From the NCBI RefSeq assembly GCF_000172175.1, contig NZ_ABJL02000007.1, positions 558,001 to 622,000 on the forward strand: DNA of 64,000 nucleotides, given 5' to 3'. Positions 43,847 through 53,261 of the stretch are shown piece by piece; position 1 is the stretch's first letter; every line of letters begins with the position of its first letter. The notes below the pieces were generated by a model. The model was not told where the DNA came from, made no database searches, and saw only the letters and a list, made by a program, of their open reading frames with translations. Made by a program: the position numbers and the translations under genes. The stretch is from Bacteroides intestinalis DSM 17393. Its GTDB lineage: Bacteria > Bacteroidota > Bacteroidia > Bacteroidales > Bacteroidaceae.

Positions 43847-44539
43847 ATGACACGTTCAACTTTCATACATATTCTGTGGGAATGTATTTTCCTTTTTCTC
43901 CCTTGTACTTTATTGGCGCAAGAGCGCGCTTCTTTGGGCCATTGGATTGCCGAAGACCAGTCGGGGATGATGGACTTCACCATCCGTGAAGATACGCTTG
44001 AACTTATCGTGCCCGAAGGGCTTACTTTATGGTATAAAGACCGCCTGACCGGTGATTATGAAATCAGTTATCATATCTGCATGGTGATGAATGGCGGAGA
44101 ACACGATCGTCTTAGCGACATGAACTGCTTCTGGGCTGCAAACGATCCGAAACACCTTGGCAAACTATTAGCTCGCTCCACTTGGCGAAATGGCATCTTC
44201 CGTAACTATAATACATTGAATCTGTTCTATGTAGGCTATGGTGGTAATGATAATACCACTACCCGTTTTCGTCGTTACTACGGTCAGTTTTACGATGTAG
44301 ATGAGGCTCGCATCAAACCTTTGATTAAAGAGTATATCGATCCTGTTCATCTATTGAAGCCGAACCGATGGTATCATATCCGGATTCGTGTTCAGAATAA
44401 TAGCACAACTTTCTTAGTAGATGGTGAGGAGCTTTTCCGTCTGCCTCTCGAAGCCGGTGCAGGTGATGGGCACTTTGGCCTGCGTCTTCTGCAAAATCAT
44501 GTTCGTTTCACTAACTTCCATATCGAACGTTTGAATTAA
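43847..44539 (+). CDS. DUF6250-like exported concanavalin-fold protein
   Basis: A 230-residue exported protein (signal peptide to about residue 24, TLLAQ). The pattern GLTLWYKDRLTGDYEISYHICMVMNGGEHDRLSDMNCFWAANDP, later NRWYHIRIRVQNNSTTFLVDGEELF and GHFGLRLLQNHVRFTNFHI, is that of the DUF6250 beta-sandwich family found in PULs for uronate-rich polysaccharides. It may bind or cut glycan. 21 bp before the PL8 lyase gene, so the first gene of the + strand arm of PUL 2. Confidence 0.65.
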   Translation: MTRSTFIHILWECIFLFLPCTLLAQERASLGHWIAEDQSGMMDFTIREDTLELIVPEGLTLWYKDRLTGDYEISYHICMVMNGGEHDRLSDMNCFWAANDPKHLGKLLARSTWRNGIFRNYNTLNLFYVGYGGNDNTTTRFRRYYGQFYDVDEARIKPLIKEYIDPVHLLKPNRWYHIRIRVQNNSTTFLVDGEELFRLPLEAGAGDGHFGLRLLQNHVRFTNFHIERLN

Positions 44540-44560
44540 TCCCATTAATATTCTCATACC

Positions 44561-47500
44561 ATGATGACGAAACTTAATCTGATGAAATCTACCCTTGTTG
44601 CTGCATGTGCTGCACTGTTTTCCTTTAGCCTGTCGGCACAAGTTGTAAAGAATGACCGGTTACTCTCTTTTGAACAACCAGAGCTTCCTGCCGGGCTGAG
44701 CGCAACGAAAGCCACACTCGGCATCAGCGACCAACATTATAAAGACGGTACGCACAGTTTACGCTGGACCTTTGAACCCGGTTCTATACTAACCCTTCAG
44801 CGTGATCTGAAGTTCGAGAAGAAAGACCCCACCGGAAAGGACCTGTACCTTTCCGCCTTTATTGTCTGGGTGTACAACGCAAAAGCCCAGAATACTACTA
44901 TTGAGTTTGAATTCCTGAAAGACGGAAAGAAGTGCACTTCTTTTCCTTTCGGTATTAATTTCACAGGTTGGCGTGCTGCCTGGGTCTGCTACGAGCGCGA
45001 TATGCAAGGTACTCCTGAACCTGGGATGAATGAACTGCGTATCGTTGCACCCGACGTGAAAGGAGAGTTGTTCATTGACCATCTGATAACTGCCAGTAAA
45101 GTGGATGCCCGTCAGCAAACTGCTGATGTGCAGGTACCCTTCGTTAATAAAGGAACCACTAATCATTGGCTGGTGATTTATGAACACTCCCTGTGGAAAC
45201 CGGAAATAGCCCTTACTACGGTTAGTGAGAAGGACAGACAAGATATGCAGTTGATGGAAAAACGTTTCCGCGATATGCTTTATACTCCTTCTAAACTGAC
45301 AGAAAAAGAGATGGAAGGTATTCGTAAGAAATATGATTTCTATGGGATTACTTATAAGAACGGTGTTGTAAGCGGACTACCCATCTTCATGGTACGACAG
45401 GCAGAAGCTTACGAACGTATGTATCCCAACTGGGACAAAGGCATGTTCACTAAGTTAGGGATGGAGATGAGTGAGTATTTCAATCTGATGCGCCGGATAG
45501 CCTATGCCTATAACAATGCTTCGGATGCTGTGACAAAGGATGAACTGAAACAGAAGTTTCTGGCCATGTACGACCATATCACTGATCAGGGAGTAGCCTA
45601 TGGCAGTTGTTGGGGGAATATCCATCATTACGGATACAGCATGCGCGGTTTGTATGTGGCCTACTTCCTGATGAAAGACGTATTGAGGGGAGCCGGAAAG
45701 CTGAATGAAGCGGAACGCACCTTGCGTTGGTATGCCATTACTAATGAGGTGTATCCTAAACCCACGGTCAATGGCATTGATATAGATACTTTCAATACAC
45801 AGACGCAGGGGCGCATGGCAAGTATCCTGATTATGGAAGATACTCCTGAGAAACTTCAATATCTCCGTTCTTTCTCCCGCTGGATAGATTATGGTTGCCG
45901 TCCGGCACTCGGATTGGCCGGTTCTTTCAAAAAAGACGGTGCTTGTTTCCATCATCGCAATAACTATCCGGCTTATGCGGTCGGTGGTTTGGATGGTGCT
46001 ACGAATATGATTTATCTGTTGAGTGGAACAGGATTCAAAGTATCTGAAATAGCGCACGAAACAGTAAAGAATGTATTGCTCACCATGCGTTTCTATTGTA
46101 ATACCAAACAATGGGCTCTTTCCATGTCAGGGCGCCATCCCAATGGAAAGGGACAATTGATTCCCATACAATATGCTACTTTGGCATTGGCTGGTACTCC
46201 CGATGGAAATCAGAAATATGACCCTGAACTGGCTGCTGCTTATCTGCGTCTGGTTTCTTATACGGAAACTCCTGATAAGAATGCTCCTGATTATCTGCCG
46301 AAAGCATCTACCGCTTACGAACAAAAGCTAAAACAGCTATTTGAAGCACAGGGATTCCGCCCCGAGCCCAATCCGCAAGGTAATCTGGCGTTAGGGTACG
46401 GTTGTGTTTCAGTACAGCGCCGGGATAACTGGGCAGCTGTGGTACGTGGACATTCCCGTTACCTTTGGGCAGCAGAACATTATCTGGATGCCAACTTCTT
46501 CGGTCGTTATTTGGCTCACGGCAGCATGCAAATATTAACCGGAAAGCCCGATGAAATGGTTACTTTTACCACCAGTGGCTGGCAAGAAGCAGGATTCGAT
46601 TGGAACCGTTTCCCCGGTACGACGACTATTCATTTACCATTCGATCAGCTTCGCGCTAAAGTGATGAATGTAGATACTTTCTCCGGCATGGAAGAAATGC
46701 TTTATTCCGATGAGGCTTTTGCTGGTGGCTTGTCTCAGGCGAAATTAAATGGTAACTTCGGCATGAAGCTTCATGAGCATGACAAGTACAACGGCTCACA
46801 CCGTGCCCGCAAGTCTTATCACTTCTTCAATGGAACGATTGTATGTCTGGGTACGGATATTGAGAATACAAATGAAGAGTTCCCGACAGAGACTACCGTT
46901 TTCCAATTGGCAGCCACTACTCCCGAAATGCATGATTACTGGGCAGCTTATAAAAGTGACGGACAGACCTATATCGATCCTAACGGAGTAGGTTATTATT
47001 TGTCGAAAAACTCGATGAAAGTGGCAAAATATGAAAAGAATTTCCCACAAGTTACCGTAGGTGAACGTAATCCGAAACCTACTTCCGGTGATTGGGTTTC
47101 ATTGGTATTAGAGCATGGAAAGGCTCCGAAGGGTGCTTCTTATGAATATGCTGTCCTGCCCCGTACGGATGCAGTTTCCTTGAAAGCTTTCGCAAAGAAA
47201 CCGTCTTACAAGGTATTGCAACAGGATCGCAACGCTCATATCGTTCGTTCTCTGACTGATAAGCTGACCTCATACGTACTTTTTGAAACACCACAGGCAT
47301 TGCCTGAGGAGGGTTTGCTGCAGAAAGCTGATACTTCCTGTCTCGTCATGATACGTGAAGACAAAGATAAGCTCTTATTGACCGTTTCCCAACCGGATCT
47401 GGCACTATATCGGGGGCCGAGCGATGAGGCTTTTGACAAGGATGGCAAACGTATGGAACGCAGCATTTATTCGCGTCCTTGGATTGACAATGATAGTGGT

Positions 47501-47647
47501 GAGATACCTGTAACCGTTACTCTAAAGGGCGCATGGAAGGTTGCAGAAACTCCCTATTGCAAAGTGATTTCCAAAGATAAGCAGCAAACGGTTCTGCGTT
47601 TTACATGCAGAGATGCCGCCAGCTTTGATGTGGAGCTGAAGAAATAA
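44561..47647 (+). CDS. PL8 family glycosaminoglycan lyase (chondroitin ABC lyase-like), copy 1
   Basis: A 1028-residue exported lyase (signal peptide to about residue 26, FSLSAQ). Order: N-terminal jelly-roll with lectin-like fold (about 30-190, FEPGSILTL, FPFGINFTGWRAAWVCYERDM), helical toroid (about 210-600), then beta-sandwich domains (about 630-1028). Catalytic stretches: FHHRNNYPAY (His and Tyr, about residues 463-471), SGRHPNG (Arg, about 524), and RFPGTTTIHLPF. This is the plan of the Bacteroides/Proteus chondroitin sulfate ABC lyases, which cleave chondroitin/dermatan sulfate and hyaluronan by beta-elimination. Second Met at 44564 is equally possible as start. Lies with a sulfatase 26 bp downstream. 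Confidence 0.9.
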   Translation: MMTKLNLMKSTLVAACAALFSFSLSAQVVKNDRLLSFEQPELPAGLSATKATLGISDQHYKDGTHSLRWTFEPGSILTLQRDLKFEKKDPTGKDLYLSAFIVWVYNAKAQNTTIEFEFLKDGKKCTSFPFGINFTGWRAAWVCYERDMQGTPEPGMNELRIVAPDVKGELFIDHLITASKVDARQQTADVQVPFVNKGTTNHWLVIYEHSLWKPEIALTTVSEKDRQDMQLMEKRFRDMLYTPSKLTEKEMEGIRKKYDFYGITYKNGVVSGLPIFMVRQAEAYERMYPNWDKGMFTKLGMEMSEYFNLMRRIAYAYNNASDAVTKDELKQKFLAMYDHITDQGVAYGSCWGNIHHYGYSMRGLYVAYFLMKDVLRGAGKLNEAERTLRWYAITNEVYPKPTVNGIDIDTFNTQTQGRMASILIMEDTPEKLQYLRSFSRWIDYGCRPALGLAGSFKKDGACFHHRNNYPAYAVGGLDGATNMIYLLSGTGFKVSEIAHETVKNVLLTMRFYCNTKQWALSMSGRHPNGKGQLIPIQYATLALAGTPDGNQKYDPELAAAYLRLVSYTETPDKNAPDYLPKASTAYEQKLKQLFEAQGFRPEPNPQGNLALGYGCVSVQRRDNWAAVVRGHSRYLWAAEHYLDANFFGRYLAHGSMQILTGKPDEMVTFTTSGWQEAGFDWNRFPGTTTIHLPFDQLRAKVMNVDTFSGMEEMLYSDEAFAGGLSQAKLNGNFGMKLHEHDKYNGSHRARKSYHFFNGTIVCLGTDIENTNEEFPTETTVFQLAATTPEMHDYWAAYKSDGQTYIDPNGVGYYLSKNSMKVAKYEKNFPQVTVGERNPKPTSGDWVSLVLEHGKAPKGASYEYAVLPRTDAVSLKAFAKKPSYKVLQQDRNAHIVRSLTDKLTSYVLFETPQALPEEGLLQKADTSCLVMIREDKDKLLLTVSQPDLALYRGPSDEAFDKDGKRMERSIYSRPWIDNDSGEIPVTVTLKGAWKVAETPYCKVISKDKQQTVLRFTCRDAASFDVELKK

Positions 47648-47675
47648 TGAAGTTAATCCTTAAAATAGAACTGTG

Positions 47676-49043
47676 ATGAAAGTAAAGAATATAATGTTGT
47701 GTGCAACGGCTGTCGCTCCCTCCCTAGTTTGGGCGAAAGAGTTGCCTAATATCATCTATATTGTAACCGATCAACAGACAGCCTCTGCGATGAGTTGCAT
47801 GGGAAACGATGACTTGCATACTCCGAATATGGATAAGCTGGCAGAGTCAGGTGTCCTGTTCCGTAATGCCTATTGCTCTACGCCTTTGAGTGGACCTGCC
47901 AGGGCAGCTATGTTTACAGGCTATACTTCGCACGAAGTAGGACTTGCCCGAAACGGTACACCGATACCGGACTCATTGCGTATCCGGACTTTGGGGACAT
48001 TGATGCAGGATGCCGGTTATGATTGTATCTATGCCGGTAAATGGCATGTACATACAGCCTCCATGCCGGATAAAGAGTTCGGTTTTACTACTATCCATCC
48101 TCATAGTGATAATGGGTTGGCGGAAGCCTGTGTCGACTTTCTGGAACAAAAACATACCAAACCCTTCTTCCTGGTGGCGGGATTCGATAACCCGCATAAT
48201 ATCTGTGAGTACGCACGTAGCCAGAATTTGCCTTGGGGAAATATAGAAGACCTGCCGCAGAATGAGTGGCCGGGACTACCTCTTAATTTCGCTAAGAATC
48301 CCTATGACGCTGATGTTATCAGTTATGAGCAGAGCCTGAATTATTCGGCTTATCCTACCCGTAACTACACTCCGGATGATTGGCGCCGTTACCGAAGCCT
48401 CTATTACCGTCTGGTTGAAAAGGTGGATGCAGAAATCGGTAAGATTTTGAATGCTATAGATAAACAGGATTTATGGAAGAATACAGTCGTGATATTTACC
48501 AGTGATCATGGCGATGGAGTGGGAGCACACCATTGGAACCAGAAATCGGCTTTATATGAAGAGGTGGTAAATATCCCTCTGATTGTAACCTTACCGGGAA
48601 AGAAGAATGCCGGCAAGGAGATGCCGCAACTCGTGAATAATGGTGTCGATTTTTTTGCAGCAGTTTGCGACTGGGCAGGCATCCGGCTTCCTGAAGGGTT
48701 GCATGGTGTTTCTTTCAGACCGTTGGTAGAGAAAGCCGATCCGTCATTGAAGCACCAGGACTATATCGTAACCGAAACCACTTTCGATAAAGGCGGGAAC
48801 ACACGTGGCTGGGCTTTACGTACCTCTCGCTATAAATATGTGTTGTATGACAAAGGCCGTTATCGTGAGCAACTTTTTGATATGGAAAAAGACCGTGGTG
48901 AAATGCGGAATCTCGCCATCGAGGAGAAATACAAAGAGATTCTGTTGCAACACCGGGAGTACCTGCACGATTGGATGAAGCTGCATCATGTAGCGCAGAT
49001 ACGTAAGGATGTACATACGATTCCGGGTGTAAATCCGGAATAA
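47676..49043 (+). CDS. Sulfatase (S1 family, Ser-type), copy 1
   Basis: A 455-residue exported sulfatase (signal peptide to about residue 19, SLVWAK). ATG 47676 preferred over the GTG one codon earlier. N-terminal PNIIYIVTDQQ supplies the first metal ligand; the formylglycine motif is SGPAR with Ser72 as the modified residue, followed by AAMFTG; YAGKWHVH and FTSDHGDGVGAHHWNQKSALYEE complete the metal/sulfate site. Being Ser-type it needs the radical-SAM maturase anSME, not encoded in the window. Coupled to the PL8 lyase, so it probably removes a sulfate from chondroitin/dermatan/heparan-type fragments; position of the sulfate unknown. Converges on dus with a 9-bp gap. Confidence 0.88.
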   Translation: MKVKNIMLCATAVAPSLVWAKELPNIIYIVTDQQTASAMSCMGNDDLHTPNMDKLAESGVLFRNAYCSTPLSGPARAAMFTGYTSHEVGLARNGTPIPDSLRIRTLGTLMQDAGYDCIYAGKWHVHTASMPDKEFGFTTIHPHSDNGLAEACVDFLEQKHTKPFFLVAGFDNPHNICEYARSQNLPWGNIEDLPQNEWPGLPLNFAKNPYDADVISYEQSLNYSAYPTRNYTPDDWRRYRSLYYRLVEKVDAEIGKILNAIDKQDLWKNTVVIFTSDHGDGVGAHHWNQKSALYEEVVNIPLIVTLPGKKNAGKEMPQLVNNGVDFFAAVCDWAGIRLPEGLHGVSFRPLVEKADPSLKHQDYIVTETTFDKGGNTRGWALRTSRYKYVLYDKGRYREQLFDMEKDRGEMRNLAIEEKYKEILLQHREYLHDWMKLHHVAQIRKDVHTIPGVNPE

Positions 49044-49052
49044 GATTAATGA

Positions 49053-49994
49053 TTATCCCAACAAGCTGCGGACTGCCGCTTGGTAAGTTTCCAGCTTGTT
49101 GGACTTATGAATTGCTTTTTTTGCCTTCCGGTCTCCGTCCGGCATTAGATATTCCCAGAAGTTCTTCATTTTCGTCAGCAGTTGCTTGTCTCCCCCTTCC
49201 AGAAGATTACCATACTGGGCAAATACGTCAGCATGGAACAATCTGAGTCTCTCCTGCATATCCTTTTCGGAAAGCGGATGTCCCTGTTGATACTCCAAAG
49301 CTAAGGCGGGATTGGCAAGCAGTCCACGACCTATCATGATACCTGCCAGTTGTGGGAAACGTTCTCTGATGGCCTGTATATCTTCTATTGTAAGTAAATC
49401 GCCGTTATACATAAGCGGATGGCGGCACTCGTTGTAGAAGGTTTCAAAACCTTTTAAGTCTACTTCCCCTTTATATTGTTGTTTTCCCAATCGGGGATGC
49501 ATGATGATATGTGTCAGTGGCAGTTCATTCAGTAAGGGTAGCAAAGCCAGACATTCTTCCGCGTTTTCCCAACCCAACCTCATCTTAACAGAGAATTGAA
49601 GGTCGGGGTGATTCTTTATGGCAGCAGTCAGCAACTCCCGCACCTCTTCGGGATAAGGAAGCATTCCTGAACCATTGTGACGTTTAGCCAAAAGAGGGAA
49701 AGGACATCCCAGATTTATGTCCACATTCTTATATCCTTTTTCGATGAATAGGGCTATTATTTGCTCCATTTTGTCCACATCGGGAGCAATGAGTTGTGGA
49801 ATAAGCTGCACGCCACGGTTGTTTTCCAGAGTAATCTCACGCATATCTTTTTTTCGGATTTCTCCGTGCTCCACACGTACAAAAGGAGTATAATAACTCT
49901 CTATACCGCCGAATATACGGGCATGCGCTTGTCGGTAAATAGCCTCGGTGTAACCTTGCAGCGGGGCAAAATGAATGGGGAGGGTATTCTGCAT
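49053..49994 (-). CDS. dus: tRNA-dihydrouridine synthase
   Basis: FMN/NADPH-dependent reduction of uridine in tRNA D-loops. 313 residues of the Dus TIM barrel: IHFAPLQGYTEAIYR entry, GYKNVDINLGCPFPLLAKRHNGSGML with the catalytic Cys, FSVKMRLGWE, IIMHPRLGKQQYKG and YNGDLLTIEDI...GIMIGRGLLANPAL, then the helical C-terminal domain. Which subfamily (DusA, B or C) is not clear. A housekeeping gene sandwiched between the two arms of PUL 2; the palindrome at 50062-50193 lies upstream. An 11-bp inverted repeat in its last codons may terminate the convergent sulfatase gene. Confidence 0.9.
   Translation of the reverse strand: MQNTLPIHFAPLQGYTEAIYRQAHARIFGGIESYYTPFVRVEHGEIRKKDMREITLENNRGVQLIPQLIAPDVDKMEQIIALFIEKGYKNVDINLGCPFPLLAKRHNGSGMLPYPEEVRELLTAAIKNHPDLQFSVKMRLGWENAEECLALLPLLNELPLTHIIMHPRLGKQQYKGEVDLKGFETFYNECRHPLMYNGDLLTIEDIQAIRERFPQLAGIMIGRGLLANPALALEYQQGHPLSEKDMQERLRLFHADVFAQYGNLLEGGDKQLLTKMKNFWEYLMPDGDRKAKKAIHKSNKLETYQAAVRSLLG
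49058..49102 (+). terminator. Possible terminator of sulfatase gene inside the dus 3' end
   Basis: CCAACAAGCTG (49058-49068) and CAGCTTGTTGG (49092-49102) form a perfect 11-bp inverted repeat 15 bp after the sulfatase stop, overlapping the last codons of the convergent dus gene. No T run follows, so efficiency is uncertain. Confidence 0.35.
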
Positions 49995-50061
49995 ATCAAT
50001 CAGTTATTCAATATTTCTGCAAAGGTAACTATTTTAGCGGAATAACCATGTTCATTAAAAC

Positions 50062-50193
50062 CATACCTGAACTATACTTGAGCCATACTTGCTCTGTACC
50101 AACCCCGTACTTCCTCCGTGTAGAGGTACCTCTGAGTGGAGAATGTACGGAGCAAGTCTGGTCTAAGTATAGCTCAAGTCTGGCTCAGGTATG
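50062..50193. repeat. 132-bp symmetric palindromic element
   Basis: CATACCTGA (50062-50070) is the exact reverse complement of 50185-50193; the same centre of symmetry (50127.5) fits the 12-bp palindrome AGAGGTACCTCT (50122-50133), the GAGCcATACTT segment at 50080-50090 against 50165-50175, and the CCGTAC at 50105-50110 against 50145-50150. Intermediate bases are partly mismatched. It fills the gap between the end of the PL8 gene (50231) and dus. May act as terminator, RNA-stabilising hairpin or REP-like element. Confidence 0.75.
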
Positions 50194-50230
50194 TAGCCGA
50201 GTAATTACTACAAATATTCTTTCGTGATTC

Positions 50231-53131
50231 TCAATTTTGCTGTAGGCTGAATTCTACAGGTTGTCCATGTTGGCAATGAACAGTGAGAATGGTATTCTCT
50301 CCGTCTGCTGTCAGGGTTACCTTTTCATTGGGCGTACTGATTTTCCATTTTCCTTTTAATTCTAGTCTCTTTTCAAGAACGCGGCTGGGATTCTTGGTGG
50401 TATATGCCTTTTCCTCAATATTTAGGTTTGGATCGCAAACGCTCATAATGATATTCGCTTTGTCCCTCCTATACATAACCATTGTTTCTGCCGGAATAAG
50501 GTTAAGCAGGCTATCCCGTTGCGAGCGATAGGTTTCGAAGACAGCATAGGCGGTAATATCGGTTAATCGGTCGTGTACGATATGTGCACTATCATTCCGT
50601 TGTAATACTTCGTATGTTTGCGTAGCCTCATAGTTTTTTAATTCCTGATCGGTTGGCTGTATCCATACGAGGTATTCATACGTTCCATTTTTAGGGGCTT
50701 TTCCATGTTCAATCCATGCTGAAGCGAAAGTGCCCTGTGTTACAGCGCGTGTTTTTTCATGACGGGATTCTTGTTTCGTGATCTGTATTTGTACATTACC
50801 GTCTTTTACGAAATAATGGTTATTGTAACCGTCCCAGATGGAAAGTAACTTTTCAGTAGTACCGGAAAGTTTCTTTTTGAAGCCAATCTCTTTTTCTTCT
50901 TCTCCGTTAACGAGGATGGTGCTTTTTCCTTTTTGGAATGTACTCTGGAAGAGAGTTGTTTCGGTTGGATATTCGTTATTGCTGTTATGAATACCTGTTC
51001 CTAAACAGATCATCCTGTTTTCAAAACAGAAGACTGATTTGCGGGCTACGAAATCCGGGGTGAAGTTTTTCAGTTCACGTTCCATCAGTTTCGTTACAAA
51101 CATGCCGTTTTTTCCTTCCAGTGAACTACTGCCTGAGAAATTTTCTTTGGAATGTGCCATGGTAGTTCCCGGTAGCGGGCTATCCAGCAATTCGAATGGT
51201 AAGTGGATGGTTGTAGTTCCCGGTAGGCGATTCCAATCCCAACCGTTCTCATCGTAACCGCTGGAAAGGCGTGAGGGGTATCCCATAATCTGGACAGAAC
51301 CATAACTCTGATAACGTCCGTAGCGGTTATCTTTCCGGTAAATCTCAGATCCCCAGACGTCAGTGGTATACCCTTTTAAGGTTACCATCCAATCGCTTCT
51401 CCGGAAAATACCTGCCGCTCCATAGTTATATACAAAAAAACCTTGTGGGGCAGAGGCGGGAGTGATACCTTGCGTTTTGAAGTAACGCGCTTCGGGGGTA
51501 TCCTTTTCACAAAGCCGCAGGTAGTCTGCTGCCAGATGATGATCGAAGGCATTACCTTCTCCTGATAAGTCTCCTGACAAGGCAAGATAAGCAAAAGCAG
51601 CTACATCATCCGCTTTCATCGAGCCGCCGAAAGGATGTCGTCCGCTGATGCCAACTCCCCACTCATATTTGTTGGAGTAGTTACGCATGGCAATAAAGGC
51701 GGATTTCAGTACTTGACGGGCTTCTTCGGTAGGTTCATAGACCGTTTTATTGGTTAAGGAGATGAATTGTCCTACCATGGCTAATACACCTGTGGTATAG
51801 GCCGGATAGAAACCGCCATGGTGAAAAGTGGTTCCGTCTACTTTGATACCTCCGATAGTGCCCGGAGTGTATTGAAGAGAAGAGGATACCCAACGGGAAA
51901 GGCCTTTCAGTGCGCGTACTCGTTCCCGCTCGTCAGTGAACAGCAGTGCTGAAACTGTTTTAGCCATTAAAAGCGTATGCCAACTGTCCAGCAATTCATC
52001 TCTGCCGTATTGATAAGGCTGGCGGGTTTCTTGCAAGGCAGACCAGAAAATGAGGGTAGACAAGATATTATCCCGGTTGGGAGCCTTCCAGATAGCGTCG
52101 CGCATTAACCAGGCTGTAGTATATATCTTCCGTACTTGATAGCCGTAATGATGATTGGTTCCCATTCCGCTACCGAAAGAGAATCCTTGATTGATGGCGA
52201 AGTCCCAGACAGTGAAGTAATTCTGACGGGAAGATCCGGAATGATTGTAATAAGCATCGTAAGCGAATCCGGAGAGCATTGTTTCCAAGTCATTCCAGGA
52301 TATTTCTCCTTTAGAACGGTCCAGTTCATCGGGAGTCAGGATAGGAGCACCTGTGAATCCTGTTCCGGAGCGCTGAATATTGGTTTTCTGAAAAACATCG
52401 TATGCTTTGGAGACTGCTTCTTTCGGTGCTTTTTGAATATCGAGGGCGGTGGTCAACCGTTGTTCCACTGTGCGCAGTTCCTCTTTTTCTGCTTGAGTGA
52501 GGGTGGAAGGTAGTGGGATATCATACTTATATTGTTCCCATTGCCAAACCCGGCACCAATGCCACAGGTCACGATAGGAAAGGGAGTTATTGTAAGGTAT
52601 CTGCAAGTCGGGGGTAGTGCGGTCGTTCATCTTTTTCACAGGGAAAGTCAAACGGTCCAGAAATATGCGGCCTTTTCGTTCAGGGGCTATCAGTCGATAA
52701 CTTGCTATTTCTTTGTTTTGTTTATTTCCTTTCATGTGTTGGAAGCCAATCCAGCAAGCGCGCCAGCCAGCCGATGCCAACTGGAAACTGAACCAATAAG
52801 ACACATCTCCTTGGGGGGAAAGGAACTCAAAACGAATGGAATCTTGCTGGGGGACTTCATTATAAATCCATAAAGTTATTCCGTATGAATTTTCCATTTG
52901 TTCATCAAGGGTGAGAAGCTTTTCTAGAGAAATATTGAGTTTGGAACCGGAACGGAAATCCCATTCTAGGCTTTGCCTCCCTTCTTTGTAATACCGGGTG
53001 GACAGGGCGATTTTTCCCTTATCGGCTGTTGTAAACTCTTTGGGGATTTCTGTCTCAAAACCTATGAATTGAGCAAAAGATACTTGGCTGCATAGCAACG
53101 CAAGGGTGAATAGCAAGTGTTTTCTGGTCAT
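50231..53131 (-). CDS. PL8 family glycosaminoglycan lyase, copy 2
   Basis: A 966-residue exported lyase (signal peptide to about residue 20, VSFAQ). Same plan as copy 1: N-terminal jelly-roll (SLEWDFRSGSKLNI, FSFQLASAGWRACWIGF), helical toroid and beta-sandwich C-terminus. Catalytic stretches FHHGGFYPAY (about residues 431-445) and SGRHPFGG (about 496) are intact, with NRLPGTTTIHLPF shared. Divergent enough from copy 1 to suggest a different specificity, for example hyaluronan/chondroitin versus dermatan. It is the last gene of the SusC-SusD-PL8 run on the - strand and follows susD after a 130-bp gap that holds a hairpin. Confidence 0.88.
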   Translation of the reverse strand: MTRKHLLFTLALLCSQVSFAQFIGFETEIPKEFTTADKGKIALSTRYYKEGRQSLEWDFRSGSKLNISLEKLLTLDEQMENSYGITLWIYNEVPQQDSIRFEFLSPQGDVSYWFSFQLASAGWRACWIGFQHMKGNKQNKEIASYRLIAPERKGRIFLDRLTFPVKKMNDRTTPDLQIPYNNSLSYRDLWHWCRVWQWEQYKYDIPLPSTLTQAEKEELRTVEQRLTTALDIQKAPKEAVSKAYDVFQKTNIQRSGTGFTGAPILTPDELDRSKGEISWNDLETMLSGFAYDAYYNHSGSSRQNYFTVWDFAINQGFSFGSGMGTNHHYGYQVRKIYTTAWLMRDAIWKAPNRDNILSTLIFWSALQETRQPYQYGRDELLDSWHTLLMAKTVSALLFTDERERVRALKGLSRWVSSSLQYTPGTIGGIKVDGTTFHHGGFYPAYTTGVLAMVGQFISLTNKTVYEPTEEARQVLKSAFIAMRNYSNKYEWGVGISGRHPFGGSMKADDVAAFAYLALSGDLSGEGNAFDHHLAADYLRLCEKDTPEARYFKTQGITPASAPQGFFVYNYGAAGIFRRSDWMVTLKGYTTDVWGSEIYRKDNRYGRYQSYGSVQIMGYPSRLSSGYDENGWDWNRLPGTTTIHLPFELLDSPLPGTTMAHSKENFSGSSSLEGKNGMFVTKLMERELKNFTPDFVARKSVFCFENRMICLGTGIHNSNNEYPTETTLFQSTFQKGKSTILVNGEEEKEIGFKKKLSGTTEKLLSIWDGYNNHYFVKDGNVQIQITKQESRHEKTRAVTQGTFASAWIEHGKAPKNGTYEYLVWIQPTDQELKNYEATQTYEVLQRNDSAHIVHDRLTDITAYAVFETYRSQRDSLLNLIPAETMVMYRRDKANIIMSVCDPNLNIEEKAYTTKNPSRVLEKRLELKGKWKISTPNEKVTLTADGENTILTVHCQHGQPVEFSLQQN

Positions 53132-53161
53132 AAGGTATATTGTTTTTTAAAAGTTATAAAA

Positions 53162-53191
53162 GAGGAGAGGAACCTCACGGTCACTCTCCTC
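53162..53191 (-). terminator. Intra-operon hairpin between susD and PL8
   Basis: GAGGAGAG (53162-53169) pairs with CTCTCCTC (53184-53191); on the - strand it is followed by a T-rich stretch. Lying between susD and the lyase gene, it could partially terminate or stabilise the SusC-SusD mRNA so that the transporter pair is made in excess over the enzyme. Role inferred. Confidence 0.45.
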
Positions 53192-53261
53192 CACACATAT
53201 CAAATTGATTAAGGTCTATTTGATTTCATTTTAAGGTTAGAAGTTCTGTGTAATTAAATGA

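Noticed and set aside
49995..50230. tRNA or small RNA gene
   Set aside because: The folded region is a symmetric palindrome without cloverleaf, anticodon arm or CCA-like end.
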